A DNA stretch of 64,000 bases from Poecilobothrus nobilitatus (GCA_947095535.1 OX352774.1:264403843-264467842); one strand, 5' to 3'. Counted from the stretch's first letter, positions 24,766 through 39,954 are shown. Made by a program: numbers and translations. The notes: generated by a model not told the origin, from the sequence alone.

Positions 24766-27700
24766 TTATTTTGTTTTAATTTTAGCAAGAGTAAAAGTAA
24801 ATGTAAGTAAATGTGACAAGCATTCACAACAGATGAATTCAATAAAGAGAGCTACAACTTCCAGTACTATTTTTTGATTGAATGTTATTGGGGTAGTTTT
24901 AAGCTACATTATTATAAAGATCTATCTGCCCATTCATCTTTGGCAGAATCAAACATCAGATCGAAATAGACTAAACAAACAAAATATAAAAAATTTCACC
25001 ATATGAACCAGTTAAAAAAAATCAAACATATGTTGTACAAGCAATTATAATGATAATAAATTTTATTCTTTTCAATAGATTAAAAGATTAGTACCTCAAA
25101 GAATGAAAAACCTAATAAACGGTGAGTAATTTATTATAGAATTAGAGACGACATCTAAAAATAAGCTATACTGGAGATCTCGAAAGATTAAAAATTCGAC
25201 TCCAGTAGCAGTAAACAAAATTTGTATGTAAACTTGGGATCTAAAGATTAAGTCTGTTGCATATTTAATACGGTAATGCTTATTTTTTTTAAATTATTTA
25301 TTTTACTTTAAAAAAAATTTTCAATTATTTTTATTAAACTGAACATTTGAGAAAAAATATAAATCTGCTCACATTAATTCTCTTGAAGGAAAAAAAGGCA
25401 AAGACAAAGAAATATTGGAAAAGTTAAGAATTACAGTTGTTATGTGTAATAACAATAAGTTATAAAAATCTTTTTTTTTGCTCGATATTTGCGGTGCTCT
25501 GTAGTGGTATCAACTTTTTTTTTTAATTTTCTTTTAATTTTCATATTTATAATTGCTGTCTCATTCTTTTAAACAAGACTGGTAAAATAAGAAAATAAAA
25601 GCGGGTTGGGGTATTTTTATATATATTTAAAAACACATTCGTTTTTGTTCGTATTTTCTTTCTCTGTTTTTTGTAGTTTTTGATACATATATTCAGTATC
25701 ATATCAAAGGAATATGTGTCCCATGGCAATTGATTATTCTTTAAAATGGATTTTTTATATTTTGAAAATATTTTATAATTGTTATTAAGGAAGAACACAA
25801 TAATAACTTTTTTTAAGAATAAACATTTTTTTGCAATTACTTACCGTATTTTTTTTTGTTCCAGGAATGAAAAGGGAATTAAAAATAATTATTTTGATAA
25901 ATGCTAGCATGTAAAAATTAAGTATGTTTTTAAATAATCACATAAAAACAACAAGATCCAATCATTTTTGCAACATTTCTTGCGAATTCAGGCATCTTTC
26001 TAGACAGCCATTTAAGTCTTTTATTTTTTATATTTTCGACCTACGTTCTTCCTCGATCTTTAATGACCCTAACCTTGATATAGATATTTCCCCTTAAAAC
26101 GCCATTCACCAACGACTAATCCAATTCGTTTCTCTCTTTATGAAGCTGAACTTTATTTAATCAATCTCAATTGTCTCCAGTCACGTCGATTAGTGGTGGA
26201 CATCTTATTAACTCAGGAAAAAATTCGCTGCGATATTATATATTATATCCCCTCATATTCGAGAGCATGTGAGATTTTGAGAATCTGAACAATTTAAAAT
26301 CCGTAGACATTAAATTAGCATAACTAATAATATCATTTACAAATTAACTAACACCTTTAAATGGTTGCTTAATCAGTTAATTATATATAATATTCTCTAA
26401 ATCAAACTGATGCTTGTAATAAGCTAAAGTATCTGTTACAAAAAATTAAAACTATAAGAACGTTCTAGTCCTTAAATAATAATTTAATGTCAATTAAATT
26501 AAGAGAAATTGCTTGAGTAGGTCTAATGAACTATGAAAAATCTTTTGACATAGGCTATTTTAGGTATTTTAATTTATTAAAATATTTAGATTATTCAATA
26601 CAAACTCAGATTATTGTTCAAAATTAAGATTTGTCTAGAGAAAGTTTTTCTGGATTGTAAAAATATCTTAACTTAATGTAAATTTTAAAAGAAAGATAGT
26701 TTTATTTGGTTATAATCTTGAATAAGCACTAGGATGGAAAATTTCCAAACTATAAAAAGATTTTTAATTTCTGTCTTCTTTTAGATATCTTTTGAATCTT
26801 TTGAAAATTACATTTAATATTATCGGTTCACTCAGTAAGCAATATGTATGATTAAGGCAATCTAAAACTATCATAATTAATGTTTGAAGTTTATAACTTC
26901 TTCAGATATTAAAAAAATTGATATGGTTTTGATTTCTTACTAAACTATAACATTTTTAACCTTTATCTTAATGTCTAAAGTTATAGATATAGTATTTAAA
27001 GATTTTCTGAAAAATATGGACTTATGTCCATAAGTAAAAAAGGCCTCTTAGAAGACGATAAAGACTCAAGATAATCAACTCATAAAAGAAAAATCCCTCT
27101 CTTTTGTTTGGATTGAAACTATTTTCTGAGAACATTACATAGACAAAAAAAAAAACAGAACTATACAATTGAGTTAGCTAGTCGCGATTATAAAATAACG
27201 GGTTTTTTAATGATAAACGTAACTTATTCCCATTAGAAATTATTTCTTTGATTTAACCAACCTCATAATAAGGTTGTTGATTAACTGAATTTTCCACATT
27301 TCTTTATTATTTTTAATTTTTTAATTTTTTTATTTATTTTTTGGTATTTTTCACAATAATGAAAATTTTTAATGAAATGGAGAAAAAAATAATAAAAAGG
27401 AAAAAAGAAATGAGAAAAATAGAAAGGAAGAAAAGGAAAATAAAATTTTTTCACCAAAAATAAAACCCTTGTCATTAAAAAAATTTCTTGAATGCCTGTC
27501 ATCCTCATTTATATTCAATGAAAACACATCTGTAAACATATATCTTTAGATACTTATTATATACCTTTCTTTATCGATGGAAAGCAAAAACTGATTAAGT
27601 TAAAAATACGCGGAACTTTATCGTTTTACTTGGTTTTTTGTTATTTTTTTTTATTTTTTATTTTTAATTTGTAAAATTTTACGCGATTACTGGTAATTCT

Positions 27701-29588
27701 TAAAAATTTTTCATTACTTTGTTAATTTGCAAAAAAAAAAAAAAATCAAAACAACGAAAAAGGAGAAAAATATAAAAATGTTGGGCAAAAAATTTAATTT
27801 AATTATACATAAAGCGTTTTTTGTTGTTTATAAAAAGAACCGATATCTAATTTTAAAATATAAAAAAAAAAACTATCTATACTTACAAAATCATATGGTA
27901 ATGGAGAGTAATTATAAAACTAATATTGCACAATAATTGATTCAGATCCATTTTGAATTTTCCTTACACTATTTATTGACTATACGATATAAAAAGTATA
28001 AAATGAAGTTTAAATCAAACCCTAGATAAGCTAAACATTTTAACGCCGAATCAATTTATATTTTTGTAAGGTCTTGATCAAAAATGAGTTCAATTTTTAA
28101 TGTCTTTCGTTTCAAGGACAGTTTTTTTGTTTTGTTTTTTTTTTATGAATACTGCTTGGATGGAAGGCTTTACTCTTTTCTCCTTTTCACTTCAAGTAAC
28201 TCTAAATTATGTTGTATTTAAAAATTTTGTTACTAGTAAAAATGTTTCAGATTTTCATAAATAACTTAAGGTAAGAAATATTTTATTGATTAAATCTGTT
28301 TTATTAAAATTTTTATTTTATTATTTATTTTTAAATGAAAATTAAATTCTATGAAAAAATATTTGAAATCACCATATTTTCAGTTTCGATCACCAAATCA
28401 TCTCCAAAAATTTAATTCTCTTGTTTAACAGAGAATGTGTTAAGGGGTTTACTAAAATTTTAAAAAATAAATTTTTTGTTTTTGTTCATTTTCTACTCCT
28501 TGTTATGATTAGCTTCTTTGATCCTCCGCATGTTTATTTTTCTATAATGTAATTTTCATTTAATTCATTTAACAACATTTTTTAGTATCTAAATAATTTT
28601 TTGGTTAGAGATTTTTTTAATAAAGTACACGTTAATATTTCAGAATTTAGATATTCAAACGTTCTCAACCTTTCATCCCATTCTTTCCCCACCATTTTTT
28701 TTTTTTTTCAATTTTGTTTTGTTGAATTTGTTTCTGTTTCTGTTTTTTTTTTTTCGTGTAAAAATTCTTCAGTTTTTTTCTTTCTTTTTAATTTGGCGTG
28801 CGACTGACATTAATTAAAGGCTAAAATAATGACAGTGGGGAATTTGTTTTTTTTTTCCGACTGAGATACTCGAGAGAATTTTCAAAGGGTGTGAGTTATT
28901 TTCGCAAAAAAAAAGTAAAAAAGTAAAAAAAAAGGAAAAGAAGTGTTAAAAATTTCATTTTGTTGTTTAGAAGATTTTGTTTGCCTTTAAAAAGGAACCT
29001 TGTTTTACATTTAGTTCTTCAACGATTTGCCAGATTCTAAGGTTGGGTGGTAAATTTTTTAAATAGTGAAAAATTTAATAGGAAAAAAAAAAATGGTTGG
29101 TTTTTTTTTGTTTTTTGTTTAATTTTAAAAAAATACTTTGGAGTTCTTAATAATTAAATAATAATTAATTTCTTTTTCATGATTGGAATGAATAAAGTTA
29201 TTGATGAGTTGTTTCTTTTTTTCTTTATCCTTTGGTAAAGATCATTTTTACGTGCTTAAACAATAAAAAATGAAGAAAATTTGTTTTTGTTTTTTTTTTT
29301 TTGTTAAATGTAGGTTAGGATATTATTAATTATATTAAGGGAATTGTTTTGGTAAATTTTTTTTTTTTTTGTATTTTGTTTATTTATTTTTTATATTTAT
29401 TTAATAAATATAAGTCCGTATAATAATCATTACCAATTTATCTTTTTTGAGGACCTGTATTATATCATCCATAAAAAAATTAATTTGTCATCTCTTACCA
29501 TCTGATCCAAAAATTTTATTGAATGAGATTGTAAGAGAGTCCATTTGACAGTATTTGAAAATTTATTTTTGTAACTGTGAGAAATACC

Positions 29589-29653
29589 ACTAAATATTTA
29601 CTAATACACTACCTAATATTTATACACTACTAAATATTTACTAATACACTACC
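29589..29653. repeat. 40-bp period tandem duplication
   Basis: A 25-bp block starting ACTAAATATTTACTAATACA occurs at 29589 and 29629, just left of the inverted-repeat element. Confidence 0.85.
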
Positions 29654-29698
29654 ACAAATAAATTTTGGAATAATAAGATTTAATATTTAATCATAATA

Positions 29699-30156
29699 TT
29701 CAGGTTATATCTCAGCTCAAAGACAAAAACATGAAAAATATGAAAATTTTTCGGGTATATAAAATTTTGACAATTTGAAGAAAAACTTTACAGATAGAAA
29801 TTTTTTTTTTGTTATAATTGTCATAACCAAAAATATAAAATTTTGTAAACAATTGTTTGTTTTGAAATAAAATTTAATTCTAAAAAAAACGTAATTAAAT
29901 AATAAACCGAATTTCAAAATATTTTTTGAAAGATATGAGAAAAATTAAAATTTTTCTACCTAGGTAGAAAAATATCAGGAAAAAAATTAATTTTTTCTCG
30001 GTTTGTGTCTTGGACTATATATTTTTCTTGGCGTACTAAGCTGTGTACTACTTGAGAAAAAATTGAAAAAATTTATTAAAAAGTTTTTGCCGAGAAAAAT
30101 TTTGACATAAAATCCCATATAAAATTATATTTTTTTGAGCTGAGATATAACCTGAA
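29699..30156. mobile_element. 458-bp element with perfect 23-bp terminal inverted repeats
   Basis: Positions 29699-29721 and 30134-30156 are exact inverted copies (core CAGGTTATATCTCAGCTC). Beyond the right end lie partial duplications (ctgaacctgaacctgagata). Near the middle is a perfect 24-bp palindrome (29950-29973, centre CTACCTAGGTAG). There is no coding capacity. A TA precedes the left end, but the right flank does not clearly mirror it. Confidence 0.78.
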
Positions 30157-30319
30157 CTGAACCTGAACCTGAGATATAACTATGCTTAATATTGAACATT
30201 TTTTTATTTTAATTTTTTATTCAAAAGTTAAATTACAAAGCAAACTTTAACAATTTTTAATAATTTTAATATGAATAGTTTAAATGCACAAAAAAAAACT
30301 CCAGAATCAATTTAATTTT

Positions 30320-30780
30320 TACCGAGAATTAGATTGTCTTAAAAGATTTTATATTAAGACAAAATTATTCCTCTTTAAAATTGAAAATTTTTTTACAATT
30401 TTAAGGAGGAACTCTTATATATAATTAAGAAAAGATTTTAACACATATAACGTTCAATGTATTTTCATTTTTAGTTATGAACCCTAATAATATAACTCGA
30501 TGGTTTTAACTTTCTTCTTTCAAAATGTTAAAATTCTAATAGTATGACAGAGATATAAAAATTATATAGTAAAGTCTTGCATAATTTGTTTCACATAACG
30601 AAAAATTTAAAATCTAAGTTGGAAAAATTGTACAATTCTGATATTGATTTGATAAAACTAAAAAAAAATATCCTGTTGTTTGACGTCCTGGGATTGAAAA
30701 TATTTTAAGCAAATTTCAGATATAAATATTTGAAAATAGTATGGTTTTTCCAAATTTGAATATCGATGCTTAACATTTCT
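30320..30780 (+). mobile_element. family 1 repeat, old partial copy D
   Basis: Matching segments include aattaagaaaagattttaac, gtttcacataacgaaaaatttaaa and tgacgtcctgggattgaaaat followed by attttaagcaaatttcagat. Both ends and the GGAC tract are missing. Confidence 0.6.
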
Positions 30781-33595
30781 TTATTCCATCTAATTTTAAA
30801 TTTTTAGCATTATTTGATTGTTCCCATGCTGTTTATTATGTAATTTTTTTAAATATATAATTAGCGTTGTATGTTCATGTTCATTTAACAACTATTTTCA
30901 TAAAAGCTCCTGAATTAAAAACTATATCACAAAAAGGGAAATAATGTATTCGCCAGGTGTGATACGCATAACATCTGCCCTTTTTTTTACCAACAATCCC
31001 AAGGAATTGATAGTACAGAAACATAATATTAATTTTATTTTTTACATTCCTTTTACAGAGCAATGTACTTTTTTCTACTCCTAACTACACCAGTCTTTGA
31101 GAAAGATTAGATTATAGGATTCAGCCAACTGCTCCCAAGAGTAGATGATTGTGTCCCATTTAGCAACTACTCCCAACTACTCTCAAGAATTCTTTTAATG
31201 CAAACATTATTGTTTTATTTATTTAATTTAAAGTTTATTTTATAATCGTTTAAAACCTTTAATAATCAAAATTTAACACAAAAATTTTTTTAAGTTTTTA
31301 AACGAACAACGCTAATATAAAAAGCTTTAAAAAAAGTTTAAAAATAAAATTTTTTAAAGTTATCCATAAAAAAAAAAACAGAAAACAAAAAAATTAATCA
31401 CCGAGATTATGATTTTTAAATCAACAAACATTTTATTAAATAAATTTTGATTAATTTCCACCAAAAAAAAAAAAAGAAAAAAACAAAAAAATAAATTTTT
31501 TAAAATTAATTTTCATTCTTCCTATTCTTCCCCTCACTTTTCTTCAGAGCATTGAAATTTTAAAACCAGAAATTATTATTCCCGCCGCACTTAATTAAAA
31601 ACTTTTTGACGTCGTCCTTGTTTGTCCTGTGTATTGTGAATACAATTTTTTTTTTTTTGTTATTTTAAAGAGATTATTAGTTTCTTAACAAAACAAACTT
31701 CATAAACAAACAAATAAGTATAAACAAACCAAAACAAAAAAAAAAAGAATTAAAAATGGCGTATTCTTATTAATAAATAATCGACTAAGAAGTGATTTTT
31801 TTTTTCTTTTTTTCTGTTCTTTATTCTGTAGGAGGAAATCTAAAGTGTATTTAGGGCGGTTAGTATATTGTCATTGAATTTGTATAAAAAAAAAATCAAG
31901 GATATTATTTTTAAGTCATCTTTAAATATAATACAAAAAAAAGAAAATCCATCAGCAACAAAATAATAAAAACAAGAATTATTTAAGAATTTTTGTTTCC
32001 ATTAAAAGAAATAACCTTATTATTAATGTATTAAAGGTTCGCTATACATAAATCTCCAAGCATAAGGATGAAATGAAAAGTTTTTGGAAAAAAACCTAAA
32101 AAAAAAAAAAAATCAAAAAGATATTTCTAAAAACAGAAATAAAACTTTCCAATTATTGTTAGACTGTATAATCGATAAAAATGGCAAGAACATCTTTGTT
32201 TACTTTCTGGTCTTGACAAAAAATTGTATTTTAATTATATTCAATCTTATATTGTAATATGTTTTTGGATTTCAACCTTTAATATTTCTTTTTAGGTTAG
32301 ACAAAACGTTGTACTTTTTAATGATGGCCATCAAAAATTTAAAAGAAAATTATGTAATACTCCGTCTTTCGATTTTAGGTTTTTTGTAAAAAAAAAAGGT
32401 TTTAATATGAATGGATCTTACAGTATAGTATTTTATTCATTAAATACGTTAAATTTGATTCACTTTTTTAGAATTTGATAAAAACCTTTAATTTTGTAAA
32501 ATTTATTCTTGCTTAAATTGTTGAGGAATAACAGATAAAGAAAGTACCTAAAAGTTTATGAAATTTGTTTGATTTATTGTAATATTTACACTTAAAAAAA
32601 GAATAAACCGCAGAATATTGAAAACTGGTGGGAGGGAGATCAGAGTCCTATTGTACCAATCACTTATCACTAATCAACAAGTCAAATAATCAGTTTTTTG
32701 TTATACATACCAAAATAATATTCTGTAATGACTCAATAACGTTTTAATTAGTAAAAAATACTCATACTTAAAAAAAAAATCAGGTGTCTCCACCACAGGA
32801 CCGACCGCCACTACACGAAAAGTACAATGCCAAAATTTATAGATTTTTTACATAATAATTTATATCAAAGCAAAATAATTTCAAACTTCAATAACAATAA
32901 TAAGCAATGAAATCGGAAATATATTATGTACATTCATGCATACATCCATTTACATTATTATGTAATGTACCCTACATGATTTTTTTTTCATTCAAAAATA
33001 TTAGAAGTAAAAAATAATAAAAACTGTAAACAAATGCAAAACAAACATAAGATTAATATTGGATCTGCTAACAAAAATTTTACCGTTTTAATTTTATGTC
33101 ATCAACAAAAGAATAATATGCATAGATATAAGTACATATGTATAGCCGAAGGCCTCAGTTGCTAGTGCTAGAATTATTATGTATAATAAGTAATTAATTT
33201 TAGTTATTGTATAAGTTGAATAAATAAATAATAAGTACATATGTATGTAATATGTATATAAATTTTTAGAGATATAGAAAAAAAAACAAAAAAAAATTGT
33301 TCATATAAATTCATATGGAGCGTTTGTATGAAATTTGGACTTAGAAAAAAAATTAAATAAAAGTTAAAGTTAGTCGGATCAAAAAATGTTCTATGGAAAA
33401 GTTGTTGCTGTTTACTTGTGTAACAACTTTTTCTTAATAGTTTTTCTCATAAAGTTTTTCTGTAAACTACCACTTGCAGTTGTCCGATTTGCTCCAAAAG
33501 CATCAATCTGAGATATTTACATCAAAACTTTAAATATGAAATTGCAAAAAATTCCGCTCAGTTGTTTAAGTTGTACATGTGCCCACAGACATACT

Positions 33596-33639
33596 CACAC
33601 ACACACACACATACACACATACACACACGCACACACACT
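33596..33639. repeat. (CA)n microsatellite
   Basis: An interrupted CA run (two CATA and one CACG variants) that follows a sequence with a hairpin pair AAAAGTTGTT / AACAACTTTT (33393-33434). Confidence 0.92.
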
Positions 33640-36600
33640 CTTATTAAATTTTTAACATAAGAATAACTGAGCTGAACTAATAAATGGATTAAAGTTTTTT
33701 TTGCTATTTAGCTACTCCTTGACAGGATCTAAAAGGATAATAGTATAATATTATCGTCCCACTATAATTATTTTCAATAAATTCAGGTTTTTTTAACAAT
33801 ATCAAAAACTTCAACTAAACCATTAACACATTAATTATCAACATTCCGACACAGTACCTACCATTTTCCATTTAAATAGAAATAAAGTAATGAAAGGTCA
33901 AAATAAAATAAAAAACCAAAAATAGATCCAAAAAAAATAAATAAAAGTATGAACAAAAGATTTTAATATAACATTCTATGGTTTTAATATTTCCATATTT
34001 TTCATTCATTTTTATTATTAGCTACCACCTGTACCTAAAATACAGGAGAGAAAAAAAAAATTGAAATGCTTTTTATTAGTTTTAATCTTAAAGCTGAAAA
34101 ATAAAAAATCATAAAATTTAATTTATTCTCAATTCTTCAGATATTTTTCTTATTGTTTTTTTGTTTCTTTTTACTTTAAAATTAAAAGAGACCCTGAAAT
34201 GACAAAATAACACGGTTTTTTTTTTATTTTTCTGTTGTTGTTTTGATCTCTGAAAGGACATTTTCACATAAAAACATGATTTTTTTTTTCATCACTTTGT
34301 GTTTTTTTTTTTTTTGTTTGTTAAAAGAGAGGAAAAAAAGAAAAGAAAACGATAATCGATTAAGTTTAAGAATATTTTGGTTGGTGGCTTTTCTTTTAAT
34401 GTATCTTATGGGACATTATAGTTATCTTTTTTTTTTTGTTTTTTTTTTTTAAGATATAATTTAACAGTATGTTGTTGTGTTTTTCAAAATAATTTCTTAA
34501 TAAACAACAATGGGGCCGACCATTTTCACTAAAATTCTATTATATTATCTTTAAATTTTTTTTTATTTCCTTTTGTAGTTTTAATTTTTATTTTCAGTTA
34601 CATTTTTTGTTTGTGTACTTTTTTTTATCGTTTATTAGTTTTTATTAAGGATTTTTATACTGTATTTTTCTTGTTTTCCATTTTTTATTTTTTTATGTGT
34701 GAAGGACTTTTACCTTTTTCTATTTTAGTTATCTTCTTTTTTGCTTATGGTTCTATAGATATCATTTTAACCTAAATGTGTCAGTACTTGTTTTAATTTT
34801 ATTTTTTTAAATTTTTATTATTTGAATTTTATTTGAAATATCTGTTATGAATTAGATTTTGTTATTTTGTTTTTTTTTTATATTTTTATTTTTAGATTGG
34901 AAGCGAAATTTTCATTTTAATATAAAATACAATAAAACCCAAAAATATTAAATATTAATAATAATAAATAATAATAAAAAAAAAAAAAAATAGAGTAAAT
35001 TAAAATATACAATAGAAATTTTAATTAAAGAAATAAATTTTTTGGAACAAAAAAAAAAAACGAAAATAACATAAGGATATTATTGGGGATATTTTCGAAA
35101 AGCGACCTTGGTCTATTTTAAAGAAAAAGAAAAACAATCTGTAGAATTTTTATGTGTTGCTTTTTAGTTTTTTATGTAATGAAAATGTTTTTTTTTTTGT
35201 ATAAATTATGAATTTGTATTTTTATTGCTTTTTATTTTAATTATATATTTATTTATCTATTGCATTATTTATTTTCGCATTAAAATAAATATTTATAATT
35301 ATACTACTCTTTATACTAGCGAGCTTGAAATCAACTATAGTTGAATTAATCGGGTCCAGCTAAACTGTGTAAACATTATTATGTTTTATTCTTATATACT
35401 CTATTTGATCTTGATTAAAAAAAAATATCTACCATTTTTTGAAATTAGACATAATATATATTTTTAAATCAGTATATCGCTATCACTAGTCTTAATTATG
35501 TTGTTTAGAATTGTAATAACCCTTACAAAATTTCCAATACAAGTAAAATTTCCAATTTGTTATGTTTAAATCGATCTAATACTGAGTGAAGGCAAAAAAT
35601 ATAATTAGGATTCGGATTTTCATGATTGGTATAGTATATAGCCAGAAAAAAAGATTATTTTTGATCAAAAGAAGAGGTCAGCTCTGTTATTTCTAGAGTT
35701 GGCAAAGCGAATTATATCATTTGTTATGTCAACTGTAACTATTAATAATTTACTAGGACAATTTTTTACTACAAGTGTGTAAATAATATTGTAAATAACA
35801 TGAAGAACTCAAAATGGATAGATTAGCCTACAATATTTTAATTTTAATAAATTAAAAAAATTAGTTGGGAAATAAGAATTAAGCCAATGGAGTATAAAAT
35901 GATTATGTTTATTAATTCAATATTAATGTAATACTTAACATTTATAATAATAATATAATATAAATGTATGTATGTGTTTATATTTTATATATCCAAATGT
36001 ATTTTTAATAGTTTCGTAGCAAATGCTGCTTTACATAAAATTCGGCTTTACTACATACTAAGAGATTTTAAAATATTCAAAGTGCTAATGCCATTTTACT
36101 GGTTATTTCCTTTATTATGTCTTAAAAAGTCTAAATTCATTCCAAATCTAAAATAAATATATTAAATTTATAAAATAATTATTGAAATTAGTAGTGTTAC
36201 TTTAACGGCCACTCCATTCTGTCATAGTCCTATAATTGGGTCATTGACCTTGTTTTCTATATATCTTGTAAGGCAAACATGTTTTCTAAAAAAAATTAAT
36301 GCGTCCAACGTGAAACAAAGACTGCGATGAATGACTGTCGAACAGTCAAAGTGGTGTAACACGGCATTCGTTTATCATATGAGGATGTCACTTTTATGAC
36401 ATTCACATTAGGATGTGACTATCACATAAATGCCCAAAAGTTGGTAATTCATATAATGTAATATGTAATTCGATATAACGAAATTTCAGAAGAACATTAA
36501 CAACTTTCTTCAAAATAACTTTCAAATGCTCTCCTTCATTTTCCATAATCGTAATTACGCCAAATGCTTCCCACATTCTTAAGTATGCTTCCGACATCCT

Positions 36601-37020
36601 TATCCACAAAGTTATGTCATCTATTAAACTATTAATGCCATAACTACCAAGAGAAATCTCTTAACAGTTCTTTTGATTACCTTTCAATATTTTCTACCGT
36701 CCCTCCTAGTCCCTCCTAAAAAAACCAAAATTACGAACGCCCTCATTTGATATAAATATAGGTAGGTATATCTAATAATATTTGAGATAAAATTGAAACC
36801 GAAACATTTTTAATAATATATTTATCTCAAATATATAAATTTCAAATTTCTCACCTTATTCATTTAGTTGCATTTCGATCATTTTTTATTTATATTATTT
36901 TTTAAATTCATAATTAATTAATGGTTTTAATAAAAAAAAAAAAAAATTAATTAAAACCAAAATTTGCATTTAAAATAATAATATAAAAGATAAAAAATTA
37001 AATTTAAAATTTATTAAAAA

Positions 37021-37042
<22 letters not shown>
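37021..37042. repeat. (AT)11 microsatellite
   Basis: This is an uninterrupted AT run in the large beat intron. Confidence 0.92.
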
Positions 37043-37052
<10 letters not shown>

Positions 37053-37973
37053 TAAATTTGATTAAAATTTGTTATCTGACTACGATACAATAAAACAGCT
37101 ATAAATATCAACCCAATATACGAAAATAATGCATCTAATAAATAATTAATCATAGACTACAAAATTTAGCATAAAAAATAAAAAAAATATTAAATCAAAT
37201 TTTGTTAATTTTATAATATAAAATATTATTATTAAAATTTCTGATTTCTTTCATTTTTATTTTTAATTTTTTATTCTATTTATGATTTTATTCATAAAAT
37301 AAATAAAATAAAATGAACCTTGAAATTATCCTAACCTAAATGAACAATGAAATTGTGAAAAATTAAAAAAAAAAAAATGGTCGAATTATAAATTTGAAAA
37401 AAGGCAAAAAAAAAGTCAAGGATAATAAAACAGACTGTGAGTTGTCACGGCATAAAATATAAATAATAAAGAATGAAATTTTGATAAAATAGGAAAATTA
37501 ATTTTTAAATTTTTAATTTTTAACCAAAAATGACTGAGAAATTAATAATAGTTTGTAAATGAAATTGGAATTTAATCAGGATTAAAATTGGAGATATGAT
37601 TTTGTTGCCTAAAAAAAAAAAAGAAATTATTTGAAATAATAATCGAAAAGATAATTTGATCAAATTTAAAAAAAGAAAATTCTTTGTGAAAATAACTTCT
37701 TTGTTGAAACAATGTCAGACAGGGGGATGAAAATATTGTATTATATATTTCTAAATCTAATTATTGGTTTTTGTTTTCAGGAAGATAGGAATCTTTTAAA
37801 AATAATTATTTGCTAGGGAGTTGAAGTAGGAAAGGACAGAACATAGATACGGAAACTTTAAAAAATAGAGAAGTGAGACTATGTAAGACAACAATGAATC
37901 CGCCTATTATTATTATTATTAATTATTTAGATATCCATCAACTATTATAACATGCACTAATATTTACTATCTT

Positions 37974-38170
37974 GGGGGCCTCGATGACCTAGTGAGTAAG
38001 AGCGTATAAAATACTGTGTAAACACTGAGGGAGTGTGGGTTTGAATCTCACACACGTCGTAAGATAAATTCTCCCTTTACGACATTTACAGCTATGCCTG
38101 AAAAGGACAGGCTGGTGTAATTTTTTTATCACATTTATGTGGTACGGGAATAAACTAAAAAAAAAAAAAT
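37974..38170 (+). mobile_element. tRNA-derived SINE, copy 2
   Basis: This is a full-length copy with head gggggcctcgatgacctagt, B box GGTTTGAATCT, the GTCGTAAG hairpin, the gcctgaaaaggacaggctg segment, cacatttatgtgg and a 13-A tail. It has a few substitutions relative to copies 1 and 4. It lies inside the large beat intron, antisense to the gene. Confidence 0.87.
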
Positions 38171-39669
38171 TACAGCTTCCTTGAATGAGGTAATAATTGA
38201 AGGCACTTTCAGTGTAACAGCTATTATTACTAGTATTACTAATATTATTACTATTAATTCAGGAGTGGAAACAGATTTCTCAAATTTCTTCCAAAAGTAA
38301 AAACCGCAAAACCATAAGAGCTCAAAAAGTTAACAAAATCAAATTCAAAGCTCAAAGGTCTAAAAAATTACAAAAATAAAACAAAGCAACACAACACCTA
38401 GTCTGACTTACAAATAATTGACATTCTTTTAATTTAAGGCCTAAAACACTTACTATGAATTATTGCAGCATCATAAGATATCGCTACAATGTTTGGACAA
38501 AAACCAAACTAAACCAATACTCAAAATAAAAATTGATTTTCCAACAATAAAAATTTTATTTTCTTTATATGATTTGACAGAGGTTTGAACTCAAGAGCCG
38601 CCGATTGAAAGATGACTTAAGCCACATTAGATTTATAGGTTAAATAATAGTTGTGTTTAATGTTAAGTTTAGTCATTATTTCGATGATTGCCGTTAATAG
38701 TATAAAATGAAAGTTGATCAGATATTCATTGTACCGTTTACCGTTTATTTTGCAGAATTTAAAACTAAGTTTTAAGGTTAAGCATTTCCATATAATTTAC
38801 CTTAAAAATTGAAAAAAGTTTTTATATGTTATTATGAAAAGAATTATACAAAATATAAATATAGAATATTATAATGGACTCATCCTTAAAATCTACTTTA
38901 ATATATTGAATATAAAATTATTTTTCATCTTAAAAGATATAAATTTGACTGAATTGTACCTACAAAATATATATTTGACTGAAAGTACAATATAATATTT
39001 AATGCTTTCATTTTAATCTATAGTAAAATTTCAACTCAATTCAAATTTTAAAATGTATGTTTAAATTATTTTTTCTTCAAAGAAAATTCTTGAAATTGAA
39101 TAGAAGAATTTCTTTCTTAAATTATTCTTGAACTATTCGCGCTTTAAACGCCCACAAAACTTTAAAACTAAATTCTAAAATATGGAATAAAAAAAAAACA
39201 TTAAAAAATTATTTGATTATTTCTTTTTGTTCTTTAAATTTTAAATTAAAAAAAAAAACTAAAAAAAAAAACTCTGGAAAATTTTATTTTAAACTTCATG
39301 TTAATGTTGCAACAATTTTCGCCATACCATTTATTTTATATAACTCTATACATATTATAAAAACATATAACAACAGTTGAAGACAAAAAAATATTTTCAT
39401 TCAAATTATTTTAAAATTATAATTAATATTTAAAGCATTTGGCTGACACATACATAATTATATAATACTAGATAAACCCGGTGTAGCATAAGCCAGTTTC
39501 GTAATCTAGAAATAATATTGGTTTTTTGTCCCTTAACTTTTAAATAAAATTAAAAGAAATATCTTTCTGTTCTAATATATTTTTTATTTATCTTAAAAAC
39601 GTTTTTTTGAGAACAATGTTCCCTTCATCAGTAAGAATACTTAATTAACTTTTTACAATTAGAATAAAT

Positions 39670-39838
39670 GTTTTTTTTTTTCTGCACTTCGCTGCCACAT
39701 AAATGTTTCCTTTACAGGAGTGGCTGTAAATGCCGTAAGGGCGAATAACTTTTACTATGTGTCTGGGATTCAAACCCACACTCCCTCGATGCTTACAACA
39801 TATTTATACGCTCTTACCCACTAGGCCACCGAGGCCCC
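39670..39838 (-). mobile_element. tRNA-derived SINE, copy 3
   Basis: The minus-strand copy starts GGGGCCTCGGTGGCCTAGTG at 39838, with a GGTTTGAATCC B box and a poly-A tail (T run at 39670-39681). The segment between the hairpin and the tail is shortened compared with copy 4. It is in the same orientation as beat and within its large intron. Confidence 0.87.
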
Positions 39839-39954
39839 AGCATAATTTTAAATAAACGTAAAAACGCAGATAACAACACTAACAAAATTAAAGAAAAATT
39901 TTAAAATGAAAGTTTTGGGGCGGCAGCCTCCACTCCTTCAAAAATAATGTTTTT

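Noticed and set aside
25990..26210. Possible decayed transposase on the minus strand (DWRQLRLIK-like words)
   Set aside because: Similarity depends on switching frames every few codons; too weak to annotate without a search.
36403..36609. Minus-strand frame with MWIRMSEAYLRMWEAFGV
   Set aside because: Somewhat protein-like, but no domain is recognised, it has no splice signals that fit beat, and nothing supports expression.
37974..38060. Possible functional tRNA gene
   Set aside because: It has A/B boxes but no acceptor-stem partner or proper anticodon arm, and is followed by SINE body and A tail; the same unit recurs five times.
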